Shown here piece by piece: positions 50,351-61,900 of a stretch of 64,000 bases of DNA. The position numbers and the translations under genes were made by a program. This DNA comes from Poa pratensis. Lineage: Eukaryota; Streptophyta; Magnoliopsida; Poales; Poaceae. A model generated the notes under the pieces. The model had not been told where the DNA came from, did no database searches, and worked only from the letters and a program-made list of their open reading frames with translations. The stretch is taken from positions 134,787,849-134,851,848 of the forward strand of contig CAMZMU010000041.1 of assembly GCA_947311845.1 (NCBI GenBank), given 5' to 3'. The first letter of the stretch is position 1. Every line of letters begins with the position of its first letter.

Positions 50351-51019
50351 AGTACTGAAATATATGTACCGAATTAACAGGTCTAAAACAGGAATAAATC
50401 ACTGCTAGAACTTGTTATCTCAAGTTGTTGATATGTTAAAATATAAGCAAATTTTTTGGCCCACTACGCATGCAAGTGGGCCAATATAGGCTGCCATCCT
50501 AAGACCAGTCGGTCAATCGATTGGATAAGGGAGAGAGCGCCCAGAGAAATCCCTTGGGCGTGTTTGGTTGCTCACACCATTTTTAGGCCTTTTGTATCCG
50601 TGGCCCTGGCGGGCCTGGCCCTGCTAAAACACGGAGTGAGCCATGTTGTGCAGCCCGTTTGGTTTCTAACAATCTTCTGGCCAGGCCCATTCAGATAGGT
50701 GCAAATTTCTAAGCACGTGTTGTTTGGTCGCCTATATGATGAACTTCAGATGCAAAGCAGGTTGTTTGGTTACGTGCACCTTGGCTTGTACTGTCACCAC
50801 ATCTTGGAGTGGTGACCTTACCAGCATAGGTGCACCCAAACTGAAAAACTACTATAGCACTAAATCATCGACAGTCATAGGATCATAGCGACAACGACAT
50901 TAAACTTAACAGCAGTCATACCAACAAGCGATAACAGTCATAGCACCACACTTAACATCAGTCATAACAGCAAGGGATAACAGCCATAGGATCATAGAAA
51001 CGGCAGGTAAAGACAGAGT

Positions 51020-51465
51020 TCAGGACTTCTGGGTGGCAGGTACCAGATGCAGGTTCAGGGGATGTTCATCACACTTCTTCACAAGCTCGAAGCCATCGTT
51101 GTTGAAGATGGTAACTTGTACACTTTTGGGTTGAGCATCTTGAAGGTGATGAGTTCCCCGATTTGGATGTCGTGGCACATGGCAAATGGTGCCCATCCGT
51201 TGTCAATCGCTGCAGCTTCATTATGGTCCATGACGGTAACCAACCAGTTGCAGCCAGTGTTCGTCTTGAGGATGATCTCTTTAGAGATCTCTCCTAGATG
51301 ATGACGGAACGCTGGAGGAATGGGCAGCAAGTCCAAGCCAGGTGCATGGATCACCTTGCAGAAGTGGGTTGGAGACACCTCCACGTGGAAGTGGCCGACG
51401 GGGACCTTCCTCCTCTTCGAAGCACTGCCACCATTTTCCTCCACAACATTCTTGCCCTTCGATGA
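51020..51465 (-). pseudogene. B3 DNA-binding-domain protein, terminal exon with a late frameshift
   Basis: The exon starts after a TTTTGCAG acceptor at 51465 (SSKGKNVVEENGG, a basic SKRRK patch). It contains a B3 domain: HFCKVIHAPGLDLLPIPPAF, HHLGEISKEIILKTNTGCNW, then IDNGWAPFAMCHDIQIGE and ITFKMLNPKVYK. The frame stops at 51079 after KLPSSTTMASSL. Another frame continues naturally from the same point with TIFNNDGFELVKKCDEHP to a stop at 51020, so a small indel lies near 51115. B3 domains bind DNA in plant transcription factors (ARF, REM and related). A first exon is expected upstream, perhaps near 52800-53060, but was not fixed. The protein may lose only its last strand or may be non-functional. 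Confidence 0.7.
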
Positions 51466-51479
51466 CTGCAAAACAAATC

Positions 51480-52790
51480 GCCAACTTGTGTCAAAACATC
51501 ATCATACAGGACACATAATTGTAGTCTCAGTTATGTTCACAAGTGACAAGGCCTACAGAAATCTGAACAACAAGACAAGCCAACAAGTAAAATGTGCAAC
51601 AATAACGTAGCCTCAGTTGTGTTGAGCAAGGCCTACACAATTATCCTCCACCAGAAAAGCCAACAAAAGCAAGTACAACACACTATTAGTTGTGCATCAT
51701 TCTTAGTTTTGGTGGCTGTCTGGTGGTGACATCATAGGCACCACGGCACAACAAAACAGATGGATGCCTCAGTTGAGCAGTGAAGGTATTCAAGTATGCA
51801 GCATCAGACTAGCCATCAAAATGAAGTACAACACACAATGAGTTGTGCTTAGTTCTTAATTTTGTTGGCTGTCTACTGCTGACATAACCTAAACTCGCTC
51901 ACAAGTCGAACAGATCATCATAGGCAGAACAACAAATCAGCCTCATAAATAAGAGCACAAGTTGTGGTGCCAAGAAATGTCTCCACGGTACCAAGAGTTG
52001 TGCACACGAATACTACTTGTACATCACTCAAGGTACAATGGAGACACCTCTTGCACCTGTACTGTGCCACATTACAATCATCGGCCTGCAAATAAAATGC
52101 AGAGGAAGATTGCCTCGGGTATATGCACTGCATGACAACCAACAAAACGAAGTACAAGAAACAATGACTTGTCCCTGGTTCTTAATTTTGGTGGCTGCCA
52201 TGTGATGACAATGCTAGAACATCCAACATCATTGGCAACACTCAAAAGATGATCTCTTAGTACCCACAAGTATACACAAATAGTATCATTTTTGCAAAAT
52301 AGTAGATACTAAAAGACACCTCTCGAATGCACACAAGTAAAAATCAAGCCTCATACATCAAAGCAATAAGTGGAAAAAAAGAGTGCCTACAAGAACGAAG
52401 CGGCAATACAAGCATTGTCCCTGCATTGACCACTTGGTTCTGTAGGCAGTCTCCTTGCAACTATCATGGGCTAGTTTAATCATCGGCCCGTGTCAAGAAA
52501 GGTAACGTCAATCAGTTCATGTAGCAGATCTATTGATGGCCTCAGTTAGCATAATCAAGAGCTCGCAGGGGTCGGAGCACCGTGCCAAAGACAATGTAGA
52601 CATCGAGTTTACCTTGTTTTCGGAACGGAGCCCCACATCCCAAAGAGACAACTGCTAGTGTTCATCATCGGCCCATACCAAGAATACTCCCGAACACATG
52701 CAGAACTTTGCAGATCGAAACCCTAAACGACCTAGATCTACTGTGCATGTCAACCTATGCCGATAAATCTACCACGATCTACAGATCTAC
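51480..52790. other. Non-coding interior of the TIR element
   Basis: AACAAC/ACAAG-rich sequence with repeated phrases such as GAAGTACAA(C/G)A-ACAA and TTCTTAATTTTGGTGGCTG (about 51700, 51855 and 52180), indicating internal duplication. No further exon could be supported. Confidence 0.4.
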
Positions 52791-53267
52791 GCTAGAAACA
52801 AGCTCGTAAGGGGTGGAGAACATCATTACCGCCATGGATGAAGTGGTCGAGGAAGACGAAGAAGCAGGGATGGCCGGTCGACGCAGATATTCCTCTCCCA
52901 GCGAAGATGCAGGTGGCGGAGTTGTGGACGTGCCGGCGGCAGGGGAACCACCGAGGAAGAGAGGAGAGAGGAGAAGAGTGAGTGGAGTGAGTGGGAAGGT
53001 GGGCGGTGAGGGGATTTATTGGCGCGTGTTCCCGAAGGGACACGGCGTCTCCCGCCCCTTCCCAGCGCGTGCAAGATGGCCCGATTTTTTGCCTACGTGA
53101 GGGTGGCTCAGTGGAAACGGCTGAATCGAGCGTTCCCCCTGGGCCTGGACCGGGCCTGCTTTAAGGTTCACGCTGTGCAGAAAATCGATGCAGCCCAGCC
53201 AACCAAACAGGCCGAAAATGGGTCTCCAGAGGCTGCATGGGCTTGTTGTGCGCAACCAAACACGCCC

Positions 53268-53764
53268 CTAGTGGCTTCGATCCCCCAAATCACGCGATGG
53301 ACCAGCACGGGCGGCAGCGCCGGCTCTGTCCCCGCTCGTGCCGCTGCAGCAGCAATCACTGGCGACGAGAGGAGCTCCCGCCGCGCTCTTCCTCGTCGGA
53401 AAAGCCTCCGGGGCGCGACGCCGTTGGAGGCGCCGCTTGCGAATCCGAGCGCCGCTGGGCTCCATGTGCCGGCGCGAACGGAGCGGTCGTACGACAGCGG
53501 ACTCACAAACGGGACGCCGAGGGCCATGCGGCAACGGCGAGTGCCCGTGCGCGGTGAAGTCGGAGGGAGGGCAGGGAAGCCACGGCTCATGGAGGACGTC
53601 ATGCACGGGTATCCCGGTGGCACGACATCGTCCTCTACTACGGTTGTTGGCGACGGGAGGCGTGGCGACCTCAACGACCGCTGGGGTCGGAGATGTAGGT
53701 TTGACCACAAAGGGGGGTAGGTGGGAAAGGGATACAAGGGATGTGGCCCGTTACTGCTCACAGG
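53268..53764. other. GC-rich stretch, unidentified
   Basis: Open in several frames on both strands (for example 53019-53720 + and 54058-53168 -), as expected for GC-rich DNA. No domain recognised. Confidence 0.35.
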
Positions 53765-53765
53765 C

Positions 53766-54016
53766 AGGGTGGTAGTACCGCTAGCACGAGCGGTAGTACC
53801 GCTACGGTGGGGCCTCGCTGACGATGAGGCTCTGCGGCGGCGGTAGTACCGCTCCTCCTGGCAGTAGTACCGATGTGGTGTTCGTGCCGGTAGTACCCTC
53901 GTCACCACCGCTGGGGGTACCGCTGGGTCCTCCAGAGAGCCATTCTGGGCGGTAGCTCTGGCGGTAGTACCGCTCCCTGTCCCTGGCGGTAGTACCGCTA
54001 TGTCTGGCGGTAGTAC
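53766..54016. repeat. Cluster of palindromic GGTAGTACCGCT repeats
   Basis: GGTAGTACCGCT occurs six times exactly (about 53770, 53789, 53840, 53964, 53987, 54008), with several degenerate copies between. With its flanking GC it forms the near-perfect dyad GCGGTA-G-TACCGC. Spacing is irregular (about 19-125 bases). Confidence 0.75.
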
Positions 54017-54399
54017 CGCTCCTGGAGCTGTTGGCTCCTCTTCCTTCTCCACTTCCAAGCCACCGTCTTATCAGACCTCATTCCTCGTGTGCCTTGGCCA
54101 TCTTCCCGTGGTCTTGTACCCGCGGTGACACACCTAGCAATGCCATGGGGACAATGGTCAATTAGTATAACGTTCAAAGGTGACATATAGTGAATCACAT
54201 AGTGGAAGGAGTTCACCTTTGAGGTCCATCGTGACTTGTAATGTGTTGGAGTGCTTGACATGGTGATGGAGGTGACCTGGGCTACATCAATAGACATTCT
54301 CTCTCTGCATATACCGTTTTGGATTAATTTGGATTTGAACAAATTCCTTTTAATCGCTTGTTAGCAGGATCGTTATAAGTGTGTCTTGCCTTGAGCAAG

Positions 54400-57250
54400 A
54401 CAATTATTCATATATGTTGTCCTACATTTATGAGTGATATCTTTAATGATCATACACCGATTATGAATGGAGTGTTCTTATATGAATCCAGATGGTAGTA
54501 GCTCCCACATTTATAACATTAATGCCAAAGGATATAAACTTAATAATGACACCACATTATTGTGGCACTAACGTTTTAATTAATGTCAATGTTATATGCA
54601 TTAAGAAGCTCCATTCAGATGGACCTCCAAGTCCTTAGATTTTGATCTTTTGACACTTGCAAAATAATTAAGACACCGTTTTCTGGAAACGGGCATTTAA
54701 CTTATTGATAATCATACATAATGATGTGTGTGGATCAATGAAGTACGTTAACATGTAGTGGAAATCATTATTTTGTAAACTTCACCAATGATTTGAGTAG
54801 ATATGGATATATCCACTTAAAGAAATGCTGGTCTGAAAAGTTTGATAAAGATCAAACAAGTTCGGAGTGAAGTAGGAAAATAAACTTAACAAGAAAACAA
54901 TTTCCTACGATAACTGATCAAGGAAACAAAGTTTTGAGTTATAAGTTTGGCATATCATTAGAAGACTTGTGAGAAGAGTTCCACAAATTACGCCGCATGG
55001 AACACCACAATGTTATGGTGTGTTAGGACGTCGTAATCACACTCTATTGGATAGTGTGTGGCAAATAAAATCTCTTATCAAATTATTGTGATCATTGAAG
55101 TCATATGGTGGAAACAAAACATTCACGTTAGATAATAGAGAAACCATCTAAATCCGTGGAGGCAATACCATATGAGTTATGGCATGGCTTTTAGCCTAGA
55201 TTGTCATTTCGGTATTTTAGTGTTTCGATATGATCAAACCTAAAATGGATAAATCTTTGTAGTGTACCTAAAGAATTAGTTGGGTACGTGTCTCACGACA
55301 AAAAGGGTAAAATTGTTGCCGGAATATACCTTACTCAAGAAATAGTTTCTTGTCCGAAGATATAAGTGGGAAAGAAAGTAGAGCAAGACGGAGTTAATGA
55401 ACTCCCTCTCCAGACATCAGAGTGACGCAACGAAACTGTTCCGATACCGGAAATTGTTCCGATATCGTCCTCCACAGATGAAAGAAAGCTAATGATAATG
55501 ATCATGACGCTATAAGCTCGTACTAAGATCGTAGGCATACGAGAATGGTTTTCGCACTATGTGCTATGACTATCTTGTTATGAAACATCATGTTAATGGA
55601 ACATGAAAATACCTACGAACTACAAAGAAGCGATGGTGGACCTAAGTCTGAGAAATGGCTATGAGCCATATATAATCCGAGATAAAATCCATGTATGATT
55701 ACCAAGTAAAGACTTGGGTAAATCTTCTTGATGGGCTTCACGCCGTTGAGAGTAAATGGAATTTTATGACAAGATAGACGCTGACGGAAAGGCAACCGTC
55801 TATAAGGATCGATTTGTCACAAAACAGTTTTGACAAATTCAAAAGTTGACCACAACGAGATTTTGTCTCAAGTGGCGATGCCTAAGTCGTTTAATTAGGA
55901 TTGTTCTAGCAATTATTTTCAATTAAGAAATTGATGGATGGATAAAGAAACCGTGTTCCCTAATGGCAACATTAAGGAAAAGTTGTAATTGGTACAACAA
56001 GTAGGTTTGTTGATCCTAAGGATGCTAGACATGTATGCAAACTTCAGCTTTCCATTCATGGGCTGAAGCAAGCATATCGGAGCTGGAATCTTCACTTTGA
56101 TAATGTGATCAAAGGATTTTGGAGTCGTCCAAAATAGTTGAAGAAACCTGCATTTACAAAGAAGTGAGTGGGAGCTAAGTAGCTTTCTTGATCTTATATG
56201 GCATATTTGAGTGGGAGCTAAAAGAAATTCCCTGTCTTATATACGGAAGGCATATTTGAGTGGGAGCTAGGTGTCATTCCAAAACTTATATGTAATGACA
56301 TATAGAGAATGATACAGATCCTCTAGTAAAGTATAAATTATTAAATTTTCTATGAATGAAGTTAAAAGTATTAGGCTTTAGATTTATAATTTGTATAGAT
56401 CAAAAGGGGCTTAATAACATTAGGTCGGAATATTTTCTAGGTTAAGATTCTGAAATGTTTCAGAATAGAACAAGCGAAGAAAAGGTTCTTACTTGTATGA
56501 CTAGGTAAAATATTAAGTTTATCTTGGCGTTTCAGCGATAGTTATTGAAAGAAAAGGATGTCCGACATCCTCTATGCCTCAGCCATAGATTCTATCAGAC
56601 TGAAAGCTCGACTTGGTGTGACCCAAGTTCTTGGTTGAAGAACGGGTTCTAGAGTGATCCCTGGATGGATCAATGAACAAACGTTAAGTATGTCCTTCAG
56701 TGCCTAAAGAGAACTGAAGATATGTTTTCTAATATGGGGAGAGTGAAAAGACAACTTGCCGTAAAAGGTTACGATGATGCAAGTTATGACACTGACCCAT
56801 ACAGTTAGAAATCTCATACAGGAGAAGTCCTTTGTTTTGAAGAAAGACAGGGTTAGCTTGCGAAGTCGCATATGAATGCACTGTCGCATAATCTACATAG
56901 GTATAGGAATATATGGCTACTTCAGAAGTAGCAAGTGTGATTGGACTGAGCGGTTTTCTGAGCATGTGTGGTTTCCCTTAATAGATCTCTTAGACTTTTA
57001 AGGCCCATGCTACGCGAAGTTTCGAGTCTCACTTTATCGACAAACATGTATTTCACCGTTATCATAAGATACGGGATGATGTCAAACTAGGTGACATAGA
57101 AGTGTTGCAAAGCACATACAGATCTCAATGTGGGAGATTTTTGACTGAATTCCTCTTCCACGAGACAAGCATGCACCATATTGCTATAGGTGTTAAGCTT
57201 TTACCAAGTTGTAAACTAGATTAAATTGTACTCTAGTGCAAGTGGGAGAC
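54400..57250 (+). pseudogene. Decayed Copia pol, plus strand
   Basis: Recognisable pieces in order: a GAG-pre-integrase-like KKLHSDGP segment (about 54604), an integrase-like stretch (about 54760-55100), and reverse transcriptase with FVDPKDARHVCKLQ and IHGLKQAYRSWNLHFDNV (about 56010-56110). A CAAGTGGGAGAC polypurine-type tract lies immediately before the LTR at 57251. Stops and frame changes are everywhere. The left LTR and gag are not found, so the element is 5'-truncated or interrupted. Confidence 0.7.
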
Positions 57251-58918
57251 TGAAGAGATATGCCCTAGAGGCAATTAATAAAGATATTTTATTTGTCATA
57301 TCTCAATTGTTCATAATAGTTTTGTACCATGCTATAACTGTATTAAGCGGAAACATTTATACACGTGTGGTATGTAAACAACCAGGTCCCTAGTAGCCTC
57401 TTAACTAGTCCATTGGGCAACAGATGATCAAGGTTTCCTGATCATGGACATTTACTCAATTGACAATGGAGTCATGTCATTAGGAGAATGATGTGATGGA
57501 CACGCACCCAAGATATATAGAAACGTAATGTTCATACCTTTGACCGTGAGATCATATCTAATCGCTGCTTCTGGAAGGTGCTTTGATTGCATCAAACGTC
57601 ATGTCTTATCTAGCGTGACAATAAAGGTGTCCCTTTCGGGTATCCGAAGGAAGTGGTCGAGGCGAGTGATCAAGAGCGGGATTTGCCAATCCACGTAGCA
57701 GGATAGATACTCTAGGCCCACTCGGTGAGATTACATCAATGAGCTTGCAAGCATGTGACTAGGTCACGAGGATGTAATATCACAGACGAGTAAAGATAGA
57801 ATTGTCAAGTGATGAGATCAAGCTCGGTAATCGTGATACCGGAGAACAAGTCTCAGACAATCTAAGTATCGCTAGGCAAAAGGTTGAAACTGGACGTCTA
57901 AGGTTCAAACGATAAAAAGACATTCGTGGACGCACAGGACTGTCACGGTTATCCAGCCACCGTTGATAGTCATTGATCGGAGAACGTGTCTCGATCATGT
58001 CTGGAGTGTTCCCGAACCGCTAGGGTGACACACTTAAGGGTAGGTGACGTTTATTTAGATTGGACGTAGAGAAGAAAATAGAGAGAAGAACACCGGAAGT
58101 GTTCTGGGTGATATTTGACGGAGTTCGGGGGCCGAAGAAATGTTTTTCGGAGCCGGAATAAATTAGACAAAATGTATTTGATATTAATTAGTGTAATTAA
58201 TAGTTAAATATATTTTTATTTAATTAATTTCAAACTTTTAAAGGGCTGCATATTTAAATGGGCCTAGGAGGCCCATGGAGGGGGGACTCCCCCCTTTTTG
58301 ATGTGAGTTGGGAGGGGGCAACCCTAGGTGGGCCGAATGGGGCCCACCTAGGGCCGGCTGCTCCCCTTGGTGCGGTGCACCCTATGGGTTTGTACCCACA
58401 TGGCTAAGCCAAGGGGAGTTGCACCCTCCCCTCCCCTTTATAAGAGGTGCCTCATGCCTTTGAAAACACACAATTCTCTCTCTCTCTCTCTCCCGGTTTA
58501 GACGTGGCTCCGCAATTGGGGCTACGCACGGGTTGAGGTTTTCTCCACCATACGCACACCGCCGTGCTGCTGGTTCTCTCCGGTCCAAGTCTTATACTTC
58601 CGCTGCTCGGCTGGATCGGAGCCCGGAGGTCGTCATCTTCTCCGTACATGTGTAAGCTCTGCGAGGTGCTACACGTGTGGCACTGGAAGTACGTCTTCTT
58701 CCTCTACACGACCTTGAGGTCGGCACCGCCGTCGTCTTTGCCGCCTGTCTTCATCACGCGTCGTCATCGAAATAGATCTTTTGATCGTCGACGCTTACGG
58801 TCTACAAGGGTATGTATACCGTTCCCTCCGTTAATTTATATCTGCATAGTAATAGATCCTGGCTATTTCGGTTATTGTTGTTAGAAATTTTTTTGTTTTC
58901 TGCCTTCGATCCCCTTCA
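57251..58918 (+). repeat. 3' LTR of the plus-strand Copia element
   Basis: It starts TGAAGAGATATGCCCTAGAGGC right after a polypurine tract, the classic start of Triticeae Angela/BARE-like LTRs. A TATA box (CCCTTTATAAGAGG) is at about 58433-58446, followed by a CT microsatellite (about 58473-58492) and a GC-rich leader. The 3' boundary near CCCCTTCA (about 58918) is uncertain because no second LTR is available for comparison. Confidence 0.7.
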
Positions 58919-61900
58919 CTTATGACATGGGTGAGGATCTGAGTGAAACCTCTGCGTTGTGGCGCCAACGGTGGTGCCCCAGTTTGAAACTGTATCGTAC
59001 CTGCACTTAAAATATGGCGAGGTACCTGTGTATAGTGCAAACCCCTGGATCGTTTCATTTGCACACACAGTTTAAGATGTAGTATCACAACAAAGTATCA
59101 TTATTACATCGAATGATCCAGACTTGGTAAAATATTCATTACAACTTGCATAGCATATAGCTAGCTTGAAAAAGTAAAGCAGCGGAAATAATAATCTTCA
59201 TGGAGTCCTCATCCTTTGCATGTGCCACAGGCGAAACATGTTGGTTGCAGACTCGAAACCCCCTAACGAAACTCACTCGTCGTCAGAACAATCTGCAACA
59301 AATAAAAATTTGCAACAGAGTGGGTCAGAACCATTAAAAATGGATCTGGCAAGTGACACTATGTGGACACTTAATGGAATAACTCTAATAGCCTATATGC
59401 ATATTTGGCTGGTGGAGTTTCAAGGCTATTTTGCATAAAAGCCAATTTTGCCTAACACTTTGTAAAACATTTTCTTCAAAAGTTGGAGACGATATGGTAT
59501 AAGACCATAGTCTCATCTACCCTTGTTCACCATCAAGTTTTACTTTCGAAATTGGAATGATGAAGCCTCCGTTAAATCCTTGATCAGCTGCTCAAATTGT
59601 CCGTAACCGGGGACACGGCTAAGTACTTAGTTTTTAAACTCTGCAGAGGTTGTGCACTTTCACCATTAGACCCAACAAACCCAAACTATACTCAAGCACC
59701 CAATTTGTGCTAAGGAAAAGGAGAGAGTTGAGAAGAGACTTTTCAGAAGCATTTCCTCATCCCATGCCGCCTTGACCCGTTCCCATTCTAACCATCTACC
59801 ACCACCTGTCAAGACGGGACGAGTCCACGCAACTTAATCCATCAAGTCAGAGCCCATATGACTAATGGTTGCACGGTAAGCAATCTTCACTTAGAGAAAA
59901 CATTGGCCCCTTAATACCCTGGGTGGCAACCACAAGTGACCATCCCTTAGAGGTCACCCCTAAGAGATGACACTCAACCTTTCCATCATCTTTTCATAAC
60001 CAAGTCCACCCAGGTGATAAATTACTTAGTAGAATTTAGCTTTAAGGAAAACACATTTGCATAGCATCAATAATCTACTAAGTTATCAAAAGGGATTCTA
60101 GACACAACTAGAGTAAAGGTATGGTGGGTTTAGCATATAGCTAAAAATTCTATCCAACACATGCATATAAGAAATACACTAAGTAATGCATATAAAATAC
60201 TTAGGAAATTTATGGGGGTGTGCCACTTGCCTCGGCAAACAGAAGAACAGGTGTAGCAGTTGCAACCACCTTCGTCTCTCTCCGGAATTTCTACCAAGTC
60301 AAACAAATCACAAATAAACATACATTCATAAATGCAACACTTAGAAAAATATGACATGCATGTGATGCAGGATGACACAGAGAAATGTGGTATGAAAGAC
60401 AAGCAAAACAAAATAAGGGAAAAGACCTAATATAACAATGTCCCAAAAGCTAAGGCAAGGCCAAAGTTAAGCCAAATAAACATAATAAAATAACAACTTG
60501 AAGAGTTGTAAGGCTACTAGAAGTCTTCACAATTTTGGTCTTCACATAATCTTCAACTCCTTTGTAGCTTCATTGATCTTCAATGGTCTTCAATTAGCAC
60601 TCTAGGAACTTAGTCATAAACACAAGGTCTTGGCCTTTGTCTAAAGTGAGACAAAAATAGAGAGGGGATAGAAAGAAAAGAAGTAGTTGGTCTTCTAAAA
60701 TTCTTCTCTTTGCTCCCTTGTGGTTTTACTTGATGTGTTGACTCCATTGCACATTTGTGGACTTGTTGATTCTGAAGACTTGATGATGTTGGCAGCTGGT
60801 TGATCTTGAATATAACTTAGCCACCATGAAGTTTAAGGGAAGGAGGAGAAAAGAGAGAAAGGAAGAAGGACTTAAAAAAAAGTAGGATGATTGGTCTTCA
60901 TGAACTTCCTCTTGATTTCTTCTAAGTACTTTTCTTCTTGGAGATGCTTCTGGAGTCTTGTCTTTATGCTAAGTTCTTCTTTGTTTTCCACTAATTTCTA
61001 ACTTAGTTTTTTAACTTGAGGGGTCAAAAGAGCTAGCATTCATCCTCAAAATTTCTAAGGAGGAAGTCATGTGAAAGTATAAAATAATACTAAGGACTTA
61101 ATTATGCATGCCATGCTTATGTAAAAGCTCTAAGGAAATGCAAGCAAACAGGATGTTCCAAAAATAACTAAGGACCAAAGAGGTCAAACAATAAGTCAAA
61201 ATAATTTCTAAGTAAAAGTTCATAAAATAAGGTGTTGGTATTTTTCTAAGGAAAAATACTTTTTAAAACCATAGTTGATAAAATTTCTAAAGACAAACAC
61301 TTGTCAAAAATAACACTTAGGAAAATATTCTAAAACCACTAAGTTTTCAAGATGCTAAATTTTTCTAAGGAAAAGATTTAACACTTTTAAGATGTTGAAA
61401 TTTTCTAAGGGAAATAGGGTTGTCAAAATAATTATCAAATATTTTCTAAGGAAATTTTCCAAGGAAACGTGTTGTCAAAATTTTATTACTCAAAATTTTC
61501 TAAGTAAGAAATAACACTTTTGTGGGAGAGGTGAAATATTTCTAAGTTATTTTGCATCTAACATGATCATCATGACTTAGCTAAAATTTCTATTCGAAAT
61601 TAATGTGGAAAACAATTTTAATATAATTTACTTATTAAAATAACACCTAAAAAGCAATAAAAACAATTTACATGCAAAAACACATAAAAACACTTCTACA
61701 AAAATACAGGGCAATGCTACGGCCATTATTTATACAAACAAAAATATAGCAAAATATTTTGCTCAATTATCAATTTTTATAATTAAATTATAGCCAAAAT
61801 ATCAATTAAACCATTTTTAAAATTTATCTAAATTAATTTCGTCCAACCTCAAATTAAGCATACAGAAAGTTTCTACACATTATTAGCTTTCCAAAAATAT

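Larger units (their letters stand above)
45195..50450 (-). mobile_element. Copia retrotransposon, minus strand, decayed, 5' LTR missing
   Basis: Order on the minus strand: leader repeats (about 50350-49900), gag (49554-48641), degraded integrase region (about 48600-47300), reverse transcriptase (about 47340-46380), RNase H end (46132-45944), polypurine tract AGATTAGGGGGAG and a short 3' LTR (45364-45195). No matching LTR is found before the leader, where the sequence meets the TIR element at 50556, so the 5' end is lost. Confidence 0.75.
50556..53267 (-). mobile_element. TIR transposon (PIF/Harbinger-like ends) carrying a B3-domain gene
   Basis: GGGCGTGTTTGGTTGCTCACA at 50556 is mirrored by TTGTGCGCAACCAAACACGCCC ending at 53267. 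Flanking triplets are CTT and CTA, a 3-bp duplication with one mismatch. Subterminal parts are rich in GGCCTGGCC / GGGCCTGG motifs (50585-50700 and 53135-53250). No transposase was recognised; the only gene-like content is the B3 ORF. The ends resemble common Triticeae TIR elements. The superfamily is inferred. Confidence 0.6.

Noticed and set aside
53019..54058. Long frames on both strands (233 and 296 residues)
   Set aside because: They cross the end of a TIR transposon and the palindromic repeat cluster and contain no domain; treated as GC-driven.
58473..58492. CT microsatellite as a regulatory GA/CT element
   Set aside because: A simple CT run in the leader of the Copia LTR; length polymorphism is likely, but no function can be supported.
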